Shown one piece after another: positions 8,941 to 16,186 of a stretch of 64,000 bases of DNA. The DNA is taken from the NCBI RefSeq assembly GCF_001718835.1, contig NZ_CP013443.1:1860001-1924000 (forward strand), given 5' to 3'. Every line of letters begins with the position of its first letter. Position 1 is the stretch's first letter. A program made the position numbers and the translations under genes. Under the pieces are notes generated by a model. It saw nothing but the letters and a program-made list of their open reading frames with translations, ran no database searches and was not told the DNA's origin. This DNA is from Burkholderia cepacia. GTDB taxonomy: Bacteria > Pseudomonadota > Gammaproteobacteria > Burkholderiales > Burkholderiaceae.

Positions 8941-9026
8941 GATGGGCGCTCCGGGTTCCAGTAACGACGCAGCGCAGTGTGCCCGGTTTATTTTTGCTGA
9001 AAAACCAGTCGATTCGCCAAATTGTT

Positions 9027-9041
9027 TTGATTTGAAGTCAA
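9027..9041. promoter_or_regulatory. Second copy of the TTGATTTGAARTCAA operator-like motif
   Basis: TTGATTTGAAGTCAA differs by one base from the core of the 7282-7302 palindrome. It lies 87 nt upstream of the MFS start in an AT-rich spacer, a position suited to a shared regulator of this transporter and the dkgB-nemA pair. Confidence 0.55.
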
Positions 9042-9132
9042 GAATCGAGGTTGTCGCCCGGCCGCCTGCTGCCGCAAGATGACCGCCGGCGGTGAGATAT
9101 GATCGCGTCTTCTGTGTATTGGAAATGCCGCC

Positions 9133-9600
9133 ATGCAAGTACTGGTCGATGCCGACGCGTGTCCGGCCGTCATCAAGGACATGCTGTTTCGCGCCGCGCG
9201 TCGTGCCGAAATCTGCGTGACGCTGGTCGCGAACCAGTTCCTGCGCACGCCGCCGTCGCCGTTCATCAAGGCGCTTCAAGTGCCGGCGGGTTTCGATGCC
9301 GCCGATGCCCGCATCGTCGAGCTGGTCACTGCCGGCGATCTCGTGATCACCGCCGACATCCCGTTGGCCGCCGCCGTCCTCGACAAGGGCGCGCATGCGC
9401 TCGACCCGCGCGGCAACTGGTTCAGCCGCGAGAACATCGAGGAACGCCTGTCGACGCGTGCAATGCTGGATCAACTTCGCAGCACGGGCATCGACACGGG
9501 AGGGCCGGCGCCTTATGGCGCGCGCGACGGCAAGGCGTTCGCATCGCAGCTCGACCGGTTTCTCGCGCGTCGCGGCGCGCTGCCCGGCGGAGCCTTTTGA
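9133..9600 (+). CDS. yaiI: UPF0178 family protein YaiI
   Basis: A 155-residue cytoplasmic protein of the YaiI/YqxD family (PIN-like fold). The conserved N-terminus MQVLVDADACPAVIKD, the central ADARIVE and DLVITADIPLA stretches and the DPRGNWFSREN block are all present, and the length is normal. The family is nearly universal in proteobacteria but has no settled function; nuclease activity is only suggested by fold. It is transcribed alone, divergent from the MFS gene, and ends at a strong hairpin. Confidence 0.92.
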   Translation: MQVLVDADACPAVIKDMLFRAARRAEICVTLVANQFLRTPPSPFIKALQVPAGFDAADARIVELVTAGDLVITADIPLAAAVLDKGAHALDPRGNWFSRENIEERLSTRAMLDQLRSTGIDTGGPAPYGARDGKAFASQLDRFLARRGALPGGAF

Positions 9601-9646
9601 AATCCGCAAGCGACCGCGCCGAAACCACGGGCCGCCGACAGGGAGG

Positions 9647-9676
9647 CGGATGCCAAGGGTCGCCCCTTGGCATCCG
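9647..9676. terminator. 13-bp hairpin between convergent genes
   Basis: CGGATGCCAAGGG and CCCTTGGCATCCG pair perfectly around a 4-nt loop. It sits between the yaiI stop and the end of the convergent hydrolase gene (9682). There is no long T run, so termination may be weak or need Rho. Confidence 0.55.
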
Positions 9677-9681
9677 TTGCT

Positions 9682-10512
9682 TCAACTGCGGACAAACGCG
9701 AGCAAATCGGCGTTGATCGTTTCGGCGTTGGACGTGGGCATGCCGTGCGGGAAGCCCTGATAGGTCTTCAGCGTGCCGTTCCTGAGCAGCTTCGCGGACA
9801 GCGGGCCGGAGTCCGCGTAAGGCACGATCTGGTCGTCGTCGCCGTGCATCACCAGCACAGGGATCGAGATCGCCTCGAGGTCCTTGGTGAAGTCGGTCTG
9901 CGAGAAAGCGACGATGCCGTCGTAATGGGCCTTCGCGCTGCCCATCATGCCCTGCCGCCACCAGTTCCGGATGACGCCTTCGGACGGCTTGGCGTCGGGA
10001 CGGTTATAGCCGTAGAACGGTCCCGCCGGAATGTCGTGGTAGAACTGCGCCCGGTTCGCCGCAAGCTGCGCCTGCAGATTGTCGAACACTTCCTTGGGCA
10101 GACCGCCCGGATTGCGCTCCGTCTTCACCATGATCGGCGGCACGGCGCTGATGAGGACCGCCTTGGAAACGCGATCCTCGCCGTGTCGGGCGATGTAGCG
10201 CGCGACTTCGCCGCCGCCGGTCGAGTGGCCGATATGCACGGCGCCCTGGACACCGAGGTGGTTCACGACCGCGGCGACGTCGTCGGCATAGTGATCCATG
10301 TCGTGGCCGTCCCAGACCTGGCTGGATCGTCCGTGGCCTCGACGGTCGTGCGCGATGACGCGGTAACCGTGAGCCAGGAAGAAGAGCATCTGTGCATCCC
10401 AGTCGTCGGCGCTGAGCGGCCAGCCGTGATGAAAGAAGATGAGCGGTGCGTCGCGCGGGCCCCAGTCCTTGTAGAAGATGTCGACACCATCTTTCGTTGT
10501 GACGTATCCCAT
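9682..10512 (-). CDS. Alpha/beta hydrolase, non-heme chloroperoxidase/arylesterase type
   Basis: A 276-residue alpha/beta hydrolase of the cofactor-free haloperoxidase and aryl esterase group. The oxyanion HHGWPLS segment follows the first strands, the nucleophile serine is in GHSTGG, the acid is probably Asp in MHGDDDQIVP, and the catalytic His is in GFPHGMP. The start at 10512 has AGGAGC upstream. The promoter at 10580-10610 has the 19-bp spacer of MerR-controlled genes, so induction by a MerR regulator is likely. The natural substrate is unknown. Confidence 0.9.
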   Translation of the reverse strand: MGYVTTKDGVDIFYKDWGPRDAPLIFFHHGWPLSADDWDAQMLFFLAHGYRVIAHDRRGHGRSSQVWDGHDMDHYADDVAAVVNHLGVQGAVHIGHSTGGGEVARYIARHGEDRVSKAVLISAVPPIMVKTERNPGGLPKEVFDNLQAQLAANRAQFYHDIPAGPFYGYNRPDAKPSEGVIRNWWRQGMMGSAKAHYDGIVAFSQTDFTKDLEAISIPVLVMHGDDDQIVPYADSGPLSAKLLRNGTLKTYQGFPHGMPTSNAETINADLLAFVRS

Positions 10513-10579
10513 GTCTGCTCCTGTTGGCGGGTTGATCGAAAGGCAATGCGGCCGCCGCGCATTCGCCGGCGACGAACCG

Positions 10580-10610
10580 AGTCTAGGATTAAAGCCAGGT
10601 TTAGTGTCAA
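10580..10610 (-). promoter_or_regulatory. MerR-type promoter of the hydrolase (19-bp spacer)
   Basis: Read on the minus strand: TTGACA (10610-10605), a 19-nt spacer and TAGACT (10585-10580). An overlong spacer with a dyad inside (TAAA...TTTA) is the known hallmark of MerR-family activators. The hydrolase start is about 70 nt downstream. Confidence 0.55.
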
Positions 10611-10628
10611 TCAGGAGACGAGGCAAGC

Positions 10629-10676
10629 ATGAAAACAAGGGCCGTCGCTCGGGCGCCGAATGATTCGAAGATATGA
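10629..10676 (+). pseudogene. 15-codon stub resembling a zinc alcohol dehydrogenase N-terminus
   Basis: After GGAG the frame reads MKTRAVARAPNDSKI and stops. This resembles the first strand of class III or zinc-dependent alcohol dehydrogenases (MKTRAAVA...). A second small frame, MTTIDVFLYPGP, overlaps its end and resembles the first strand of a DJ-1/GlxA-type protein. Both are too short for certainty. They fit the pattern of gene stubs in this stretch. Confidence 0.25.
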
Positions 10677-10707
10677 CGACGATCGACGTGTTCCTCTATC
10701 CGGGCCC

Positions 10708-10738
10708 TTGACCTTGAAGTCGAGTTCAACCTTAAAGT
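10708..10738 (+). promoter_or_regulatory. Second MerR-type promoter (19-bp spacer, SoxR-like dyad)
   Basis: TTGACC (10708-10713), a 19-nt spacer and TAAAGT (10733-10738). The spacer holds the dyad TTGAA-GTCGAG-TTCAA, placed as in SoxR and other MerR-family sites. It reads rightward into the 10814-11082 remnant and the dehydrogenase gene at 11117. Confidence 0.6.
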
Positions 10739-10813
10739 GCTTGCTGACGGCAGCGAGTCAGCAGGCTTCGGGTGTTGCCTGCCGTGGTCGATCATCGAGG
10801 AGGGGCAACGAAC

Positions 10814-11082
10814 ATGGACAGGCGGTTCACACAGGTCGAATTCGGGCCGCACAAGGTCGACGTGCCTGAAGGCGGATACTACGACCGATGTTCGCCCAGC
10901 GCCTGCTGCCGCGCAACGTCGAGCTCGTGCGGCACGGCGGTCCGTTGAGCCAGCTGCTCGACGGGCTGCGCGCATCCACCATCCTGCGTCTCGACGTGGT
11001 GAAGGACGCGCAACTGGTCCTGAACCTGCCGACCCCGTTGAAGGCCTTCGATGAACCCGGAAAGCCAAGTCAACGTCGCTGA
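10814..11082 (+). pseudogene. Small gene remnant in two frames, unidentified
   Basis: A strong ribosome site (GAGGAGG) precedes ATG at 10814. The frame MDRRFTQVEFGPHKVDVPEGGYYDR looks protein-like, then turns into low-quality sequence and stops. From 10888 another frame (MFAQRLLPRNVELV to LVLNLPTPLKAF) continues to 11082. A frameshift or internal deletion in one gene is the simplest reading. I do not recognise the family. The strong site and the MerR-type promoter suggest this was the first gene of the regulated unit. Confidence 0.35.
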
Positions 11083-11116
11083 TGACCCTGCCACGCCCGC
11101 TCCGAAGGAATCGTCC

Positions 11117-12361
11117 ATGACCACACCGACCCACGATCTCGTCGTATTTGGCGCCACCAGTTTCGTCGGGCAGATCCTGGCCCGCTACCTGTCCGAGTAC
11201 CTGTCGGGCGCCGGCGAGACGCTGCGCTGGGCCATCGCCGGCCGGTCCGAAGCAAAGCTCGGGCAGGTCAGGGATACGCTGGGTGCGGCCGGGCAATCGG
11301 TGCCGATCATCGTCGCCGATGCGGCCGACGAAGCGCAGCTTCGAGCGCTCTGCGCGCAGACGCGCGTGGTCGTGTCCACCGTCGGCCCCTATGCGCTTTA
11401 CGGGGAGCCGCTGGTCAGGGTCTGCGCGGAAACCGGCACCGACTACTGCGACCTCACCGGCGAGACGCAGTGGATCAAACGGATGATCGACAAGTACGAG
11501 CCGGCGGCGCGGCAATCCGGTGCGCGCATCGTCCATTGCTGCGGCTTCGATTCGGTGCCGTCGGACATGGGCGTGTTCTTCCTGCAGCAGCAGGCGCGGC
11601 AGCAGTGGGGCGCGCCGGCCACGCAGGTGAAGATGCGTGTCAGGACGCTGAAGGGCGGCGCGTCGGGCGGCACGGTGGCGAGCGTGATCAACGTCGTCCG
11701 CGAAGCGGCCGCCGATCCCGCATTGCGCAGGGAACTGCTCGATCCATATTCGTTGTGCCCGAAGGGGCACGGCTTCACGGTGCGCCAGCACGCCGTCAGA
11801 TCGGCCGAATTCGATCGCGACTTCGATGCATGGATCGCGCCGTTCGTGATGGCGGCGATCAACGAGCGTGTCGTGCACCGCTCCAATGCGCTGGCCGGCA
11901 ACGCGTACGGCAGCCGCTTCGCGTATGACGAAGCGGTGATGACGGGTACGGGCCTCAAGGGCCGCCTGACGGCGCTGGCGATGGTGGCCGGCCTCGGCGC
12001 GTTCATGGTCGGTGTCGTCGTCAGGCCGGTGCGCAGCGTGATGGAGCGTTTCCTGCTGCCCAAGCCCGGCGAGGGGCCGAGCGCGGCCGCCCAGCTGGCC
12101 GGCCGCTACGATTTGCGTTTCGTCGGTCGTGCCGACGACGGGCGAACCTTGCGCGTGAAAGTCACCGGCGACCGCGATCCGGGCTACGGCTCCACCGGCA
12201 AGATGCTCGGCCAGGCCGCGATCGGTCTCGCACTGGATTGCCGCCGGGACGGCGAGAAGACGGGGCGCGGCGGCGGCTTCTGGACGCCCGCGACGATGTT
12301 CGGCGAGCATTTTGTCGAGCGTCTGGTTCGCCATGCGGGGCTGCGTTTCGACGTGATTTGA
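11117..12361 (+). CDS. Saccharopine dehydrogenase-like (trans-acting enoyl reductase family) protein
   Basis: A 414-residue NAD(P)-binding protein with an N-terminal Rossmann motif (VVFGATSFVGQILA) and the DYCDLTGE and HCCGFDSVPSD segments typical of the saccharopine dehydrogenase-like oxidoreductases related to mycobacterial trans-acting enoyl reductase. Around residues 290-315 there is a hydrophobic stretch that may touch the membrane. The start MTTPTHD has AAGGA upstream; a longer frame begins at 11051. It is probably the last gene of the MerR-type unit. The substrate is unknown. Confidence 0.85.
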   Translation: MTTPTHDLVVFGATSFVGQILARYLSEYLSGAGETLRWAIAGRSEAKLGQVRDTLGAAGQSVPIIVADAADEAQLRALCAQTRVVVSTVGPYALYGEPLVRVCAETGTDYCDLTGETQWIKRMIDKYEPAARQSGARIVHCCGFDSVPSDMGVFFLQQQARQQWGAPATQVKMRVRTLKGGASGGTVASVINVVREAAADPALRRELLDPYSLCPKGHGFTVRQHAVRSAEFDRDFDAWIAPFVMAAINERVVHRSNALAGNAYGSRFAYDEAVMTGTGLKGRLTALAMVAGLGAFMVGVVVRPVRSVMERFLLPKPGEGPSAAAQLAGRYDLRFVGRADDGRTLRVKVTGDRDPGYGSTGKMLGQAAIGLALDCRRDGEKTGRGGGFWTPATMFGEHFVERLVRHAGLRFDVI

Positions 12362-12405
12362 GCGCGAGTCGTATCCGAAAGGCATCCGTAGGAAAGCCCG
12401 CCGCG

Positions 12406-12512
12406 TCAAAGGCGCGCGACGACCTGCTCGGCCGTCGCCTTCGACGATTGCGGATTCTGGCCGGTCACCCGATGGCCGTCGACGACATTCGACGTGAATG
12501 AATTACGGAATC
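12406..12512 (-). pseudogene. C-terminal fragment of a DJ-1/PfpI family protein
   Basis: The minus-strand frame ends NVVDGHRVTGQNPQSSKATA...VVARL and stops. This is the standard C-terminus of type 1 glutamine amidotransferase-like Hsp31/YajL chaperones, in which T-G-Q-N-P-x-S-S is highly conserved. No start or nucleophile-elbow region precedes it; the next gene begins immediately. It is a deletion remnant. Confidence 0.6.
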
Positions 12513-12628
12513 GTTACGCCCATGAATTGAATCGCTTTGTATCGGCGGGCGAAGTCGATACATCGCGATACAAGGCAAGCTGCCGCGTGCGCTATAACGC
12601 AAGGCATGACCTTGATATGGAGCGCCAC

Positions 12629-13012
12629 ATGCAACAAGCTCAACAAGCTGCCTGGCTCAAAGGGTCCTGCCATTGCGGGGCCGTCAGATTCGAAGTCCGA
12701 ACCGCCGTGACGCCGGCGGTTCGCTGCAACTGCAGCCTGTGCCGCCGGCGCGGCGCGCTGATGAGCCCGATGTTCGACGGCCACGCGCTAAGAATCCTGG
12801 CGGGCCGGGATGCGCTGACGGTCTATCAGTTCAACACGCGCGTCGCGAAACACTACTTCTGCAAGCACTGCGGCATCTATCCGTTCCATCAGACCCGCAA
12901 GGACCCGGCCTGCTGGCGCGTCAATCTCGGCTGCCTCGACGGTATCGACGCGTATGCGCTCGACGCGGCGGTCGCCGACGGCGCGAGCCTGTCGGTCGTG
13001 GAGGACGCATGA
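12629..13012 (+). CDS. GFA family (CENP-V/GFA domain) zinc protein
   Basis: A 127-residue protein of the glutathione-dependent formaldehyde-activating enzyme fold. The zinc cysteines are in GSCHCGAVRFE, CNCSLCRRRGA and YFCKHCGIYPFH. The start at MQQAQQAA was chosen because GGAG lies six bases before it; an upstream frame without a ribosome site reaches 12494. Most members of this family have no proven enzyme activity. The next gene overlaps its stop codon (ATGA). Confidence 0.88.
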   Translation: MQQAQQAAWLKGSCHCGAVRFEVRTAVTPAVRCNCSLCRRRGALMSPMFDGHALRILAGRDALTVYQFNTRVAKHYFCKHCGIYPFHQTRKDPACWRVNLGCLDGIDAYALDAAVADGASLSVVEDA

Positions 13013-13152
13013 AACGCTGGCTGACGATCCTCCTGTTCGCCGCGGGCGGATTCGCGACCGAGCTCGTTCAACCCGTGCAGTGCTCGCTGCTGACGGAAAG
13101 CCGGCTGCGGGCCGACAGGAAAGCGGACCGGAACGGCAACCGGCGGCGGTGA
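13009..13152 (+). CDS. Small secreted or membrane-anchored peptide, translationally coupled
   Basis: A 47-codon frame whose ATG overlaps the stop of the GFA gene (ATGA), with GGAGG five bases upstream. It encodes MKRWLTILLFAAGGFATELVQP..., a basic N-terminus and hydrophobic core like a signal peptide or single membrane anchor, followed by a short Arg/Lys-rich tail. I know no family. The overlap, ribosome site and secretion-like N-terminus together argue for a real gene. Confidence 0.5.
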   Translation: MKRWLTILLFAAGGFATELVQPVQCSLLTESRLRADRKADRNGNRRR

Positions 13153-13242
13153 GCGCCGGGGCGCAACGGGCATCGTCCACATCGTTGCGCAACAGCCGGC
13201 CCCGGCATGCGCCGCGCGCCGGCAGTCCCGATTGCTTCCGAT

Positions 13243-13264
13243 AAGATCGCACGCGATATATAAT
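13243..13264 (+). promoter_or_regulatory. ohrR promoter with OhrR-like operator
   Basis: A TATAAT -10 element (13259-13264) overlaps the dyad GATCGCACGCGAT. The dyad matches the sequence AATCGCACACGATT found upstream of ohrA. Autoregulation by OhrR is expected. Confidence 0.55.
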
Positions 13265-13303
13265 GCGTGCATTCGCGCGCGATCTTTGCCAAGGAGGCAG
13301 CTG

Positions 13304-13759
13304 ATGAAACCGACCCAGACAGCGCCCAGGCTGTCCGAGTTCCTGTGCTTCGCGATCTACTCGACGAACCTTGCGTTCGGCAAGGCCTACAAGCCGATCC
13401 TCGAGGAACTGGGCCTCACGTACACGCAATACATCACGATCATTGCGCTGTGGGAGCAGGACAACCAGACGGTCGGCCAGCTCGGCGAGAAGCTGTTCCT
13501 CGAATCCAATACGCTGACGCCGATCCTGAAGAAGCTCGAGGCGATGGGCTACCTGGAGCGGCATCGCGATCCGTCGGACGAACGCCAGGTGCTCGTCAGC
13601 CTGACGAAGAGCGGGCGCCGCGTGCGCGAGAAGGGGCTCGACATGAACCTGGTCGAGGCCACCGGGCTGAAGCCGGACGAATTCGAGAAGATGCAGAAGG
13701 CGATCGTCACGCTGCGCAATAACCTGATCCGTTCGACCGAGGAGCAGGAACAGGCGTGA
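13304..13759 (+). CDS. ohrR: MarR-family organic peroxide sensor OhrR
   Basis: A 151-residue MarR-family repressor. The reactive cysteine is Cys15 in SEFLCFAIYS, as in Xanthomonas OhrR, followed by winged-helix segments (LGEKLFLESNTLTPILKKLE and the DPSDERQVLVSLT wing). Organic hydroperoxides oxidise the cysteine and release DNA. AAGGAGG precedes the ATG. The target gene ohrA lies 570 bp away beyond a DUF4148 gene, on the opposite strand, and both promoters carry the same dyad. Identification is strong. Confidence 0.93.
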   Translation: MKPTQTAPRLSEFLCFAIYSTNLAFGKAYKPILEELGLTYTQYITIIALWEQDNQTVGQLGEKLFLESNTLTPILKKLEAMGYLERHRDPSDERQVLVSLTKSGRRVREKGLDMNLVEATGLKPDEFEKMQKAIVTLRNNLIRSTEEQEQA

Positions 13760-13807
13760 TGGCGGGCAGGCAGGCGGAAGCAGGGAATGCTTCCGTTTTT
13801 TTATGAT

Positions 13808-13842
13808 AAAAAGCGCATACGATTACATCGCATGCGCTTTTT
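13808..13842. terminator. Bidirectional rho-independent terminator
   Basis: An 11-bp perfect stem (AAAAAGCGCAT with ATGCGCTTTTT) around a 13-nt loop. A and T runs on both sides serve ohrR on the plus strand and the convergent DUF4148 gene on the minus strand. Confidence 0.85.
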
Positions 13843-13892
13843 ATTTGGAAATGTAATGGCGTCGATGCGGTCGACTCCGGCCGCTTGTCCAT

Positions 13893-14237
13893 TCAATGAC
13901 CGAAGTAGATCGAACGCTCGGCGCTGCGGATCACGTTGCGGCGACCGGCCTGCGTGGCGGCGTCGGCGTTGCCGCCGTAGCCGGCCGCCGACGTGCCGCC
14001 TGCGGCCGCGTCGTTCGCGTGAATGCGCGTCAGCGCGGCCTGCAGGTCGTCCGGATAGTGCGGATCGTTCGCGCGGCCGGGCTGGAAGCCCGCCTTCTGC
14101 AATTCGGCCAGCTCCGCCCGCACTTGCGCGCGGGTGACAACCGCACCGGACGGCGAAGTTTCGACGCCGGCGAACGCGGGCGCGGTGAAGGCGGCTGAAA
14201 CGGCGACGAGCAGGGCAGCGATAAGAGGGGTTTTCAT
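13893..14237 (-). CDS. DUF4148 domain periplasmic protein
   Basis: A 114-residue exported protein. A clear signal peptide (MKTPLIAALLVAVSAAFTAPAFA) is followed by TRAQVRAELAELQKAGF and HYPDDLQAALTRI, the hallmark segments of DUF4148, a family abundant in Burkholderia. The function is unknown; some members respond to oxidative or envelope stress. The start at 14237 was taken at the signal peptide, with GAGG upstream. It shares a strand with ohrA but is separated by about 90 nt. Confidence 0.88.
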   Translation of the reverse strand: MKTPLIAALLVAVSAAFTAPAFAGVETSPSGAVVTRAQVRAELAELQKAGFQPGRANDPHYPDDLQAALTRIHANDAAAGGTSAAGYGGNADAATQAGRRNVIRSAERSIYFGH

Positions 14238-14324
14238 GGTTGGCCTCAAGAAAGGATGTTCAACACGGTTAGGGGCCGATTTCGGGCCGACAGGCCGCGA
14301 ACATCGGCTGATGCAAAGACATGC

Positions 14325-14744
14325 TCAGATCAGATTGATGGCGACGTCGATGTTGCCGCGCGTCGCCTTCGAATACGGGCAGGTCTGGTGTGCGGCATCG
14401 ACGATGCGCTGCGCGACGTCGCGATCGAGCCCCGGCACGCTCACGTTCAGCCGGGCCTGCAGGAAGTACGCGTTGCCGGCGGTGCCGAGATCCACTTCGG
14501 CGTCGACGGCGAGATCGGCCGGCAACGTCACCTTCGCGGCACGCGCCGCGAGCTGCATCGCGCCGATGAAGCAGGCCGACCAGCCGGCCGCGAACAGTTG
14601 CTCCGGGTTGGTGCCGGTGCCGGCGCTGCCCGGCGACGACAACTGGATGTCGAGGCGGCCGTCGGAACTGCGCGCCGCGCCGTCGCGGCCGCCCGAAGTC
14701 GTATGCGTCTTGCCCGTGTACAGCACTTTTTCGATCTTGCTCAT
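14325..14744 (-). CDS. ohrA: Organic hydroperoxide reductase OhrA
   Basis: A 139-residue thiol peroxidase of the Ohr/OsmC family that reduces fatty-acid and organic hydroperoxides using lipoylated proteins. Both redox cysteines are present: Cys58 in AGWSACFIGA and Cys122 in HQTCPYSKA. The Arg-containing SGGRDGAARSSDG segment is also conserved. The start at 14744 has AGGAG upstream. Its promoter is bracketed by two OhrR-like sites, so it is induced by organic peroxides through OhrR. Confidence 0.95.
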   Translation of the reverse strand: MSKIEKVLYTGKTHTTSGGRDGAARSSDGRLDIQLSSPGSAGTGTNPEQLFAAGWSACFIGAMQLAARAAKVTLPADLAVDAEVDLGTAGNAYFLQARLNVSVPGLDRDVAQRIVDAAHQTCPYSKATRGNIDVAINLI

Positions 14745-14782
14745 CTTGAACTCCTGACGTGGTGAAGTGGGTGTCTGCTCAT

Positions 14783-14860
14783 GCGATTCGATCGCATGCG
14801 ATGCATTCTGCGACTGGAGTTTCGCCATGTCAAGCGGTTTCGATTAAATCGTGTGCGATT
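14783..14860 (-). promoter_or_regulatory. ohrA promoter flanked by OhrR-like operators
   Basis: On the minus strand TTGACA (14833-14828) and CAGAAT (14810-14805) are separated by 17 nt. One dyad lies upstream (AATCGCACACGATT, 14860-14847) and an ATCG-rich dyad covers the -10 and start region (14783-14804). The first matches the ohrR promoter dyad. Confidence 0.65.
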
Positions 14861-14982
14861 CATTTCAATGTATCCGGAGCGATGGGGGCGGCGTATCGCC
14901 GAACCGGGTGACGGCATTTCACCGCCGCGGGGCGGTGGGGCTCAGGCCGGCGGAATCTGCGCGATCATCACGCAGACTCCAT

Positions 14983-15190
14983 GACGTCACGGCCGGGCAC
15001 CAGACAGGTCAGGAAAAGATGCGTGTTGCCTTGCTGAAACATGAAACGTTCGCGCAGCACGCGCAGTACCGGCTCGGAAAGCTCGCGTTCGTCGACGAGC
15101 CCGCGCCACGCGACCACACGCGGCACGAGGAAGCGGCGGCGTTCGCGGCGGGCGCCGGGCCACGTCGCGCCGAGCGGCGAGCGCGCGCAA
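14983..15190 (-). pseudogene. FAD-dependent monooxygenase fragment
   Basis: A minus-strand frame without a start reads FLVPRVVAWRGLVDE, then RFMFQQGNTHLFLTCLVPGRD, and stops. The spacing and motifs follow the middle of FAD monooxygenases, including the intact gene at 20406 (YVAWRGIVDE...GELFMAFLIP). The FAD-binding N-terminus and the GD motif are absent. It begins directly downstream of the LysR stop. It is a decayed or deleted gene. Confidence 0.5.
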
Positions 15191-15199
15191 CCGCCGCAT

Positions 15200-16117
15200 T
15201 CAGCCCCGCTTGCCCTGCAGCGTCGGAATCTGCTCGAACAGGCTGGAGAGCCAGTCGACGAAAAGCTTGAGCTTGGCCGGCACGTGGCGATTCGGCGGAT
15301 ACAGCACCGAAATCGGCCGCGCCGGTGTATTGAAGCCGGTCAGGACTTCGCGCAATTCGCCCGACTTCAGATAAGGATCGACCAGATACAGCGAGGTCTT
15401 GATCAGGCCGATTCCCGCGACGCCGCACGCGATATAGGTATCCGCATCGTTGACGGCCACCGTGCCGCACATCTGCATCACGCGCGGTTCGCCGTCGACG
15501 ACGTATTCCCACGCCCGCGGCCGCCCCGTATCGGCGGAGATGTGGCTGACCGCGACGTGCTGCGCGAGATCCTCCACCGTTTCGGGTTCGCCGAACCGTT
15601 CGAGATAGGCGGGGGACGCGCAGGTGCAGGTCGTCAGGCTGCCGATCCGCTTCGCGATCAGGCCGGAGTCGTCGAGCGCGCCGACGCGCACGACGCAATC
15701 GACGCCCTCGCCGACGAGGTCGATCTGGCGATCGGTCACGCCGAGCTCGATCGTGATGCTCGGGTGCGCGGCCAGGAACGCCGGCAGCGCCGGCACCATG
15801 ATCTGTTTCGCCATCGCCGGCGGCAGATTCACCTTCAGGCGGCCGCGCGGCGCATTGCGCGCCTGGGACACCGACGCTTCCATGTCGTCGATCTCGCGCA
15901 GCACCGCGACGCAGCGTTCGTAGTAGGCCCGCCCGTCCTCCGTCAGCGCGATCCGGCGCGTCGTGCGGTTCAGCAGCCGGCAGCCGAGGTGTTGTTCGAG
16001 CGTGCTCAGCAGCGCGGATACGCGCGGCGTCGTGAGCCCTGTCGTGTCCGATGCGCGCGTGAAGCTGCCCGTCTCGACGATGCGCGTAAACACGCGCATC
16101 GAAAGCAGTGTATCCAT
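15200..16117 (-). CDS. LysR-family transcriptional regulator
   Basis: A 305-residue LysR-type regulator. The N-terminal helix-turn-helix spans about residues 5-65 (FTRIVETGSFTRASDTTGLTTPRVSALLSTLE), and the periplasmic-binding-protein-like effector domain follows (APRGRLKVNLPPAMAK, VRVGALDDSGLIAKRIG). It belongs to the large group of MDTLLSMRVF-type regulators that control oxidoreductases or efflux. It sits 69 nt downstream of the molybdenum hydroxylase operon on the same strand and may regulate it or a lost neighbour. Confidence 0.9.
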   Translation of the reverse strand: MDTLLSMRVFTRIVETGSFTRASDTTGLTTPRVSALLSTLEQHLGCRLLNRTTRRIALTEDGRAYYERCVAVLREIDDMEASVSQARNAPRGRLKVNLPPAMAKQIMVPALPAFLAAHPSITIELGVTDRQIDLVGEGVDCVVRVGALDDSGLIAKRIGSLTTCTCASPAYLERFGEPETVEDLAQHVAVSHISADTGRPRAWEYVVDGEPRVMQMCGTVAVNDADTYIACGVAGIGLIKTSLYLVDPYLKSGELREVLTGFNTPARPISVLYPPNRHVPAKLKLFVDWLSSLFEQIPTLQGKRG

Positions 16118-16186
16118 CGTTCGATCCTCTCCAACCCGTGAATCGTCGGCGCCGGTGCGTGCCGGCGCGCTGTCGTGTGTGTGCCG

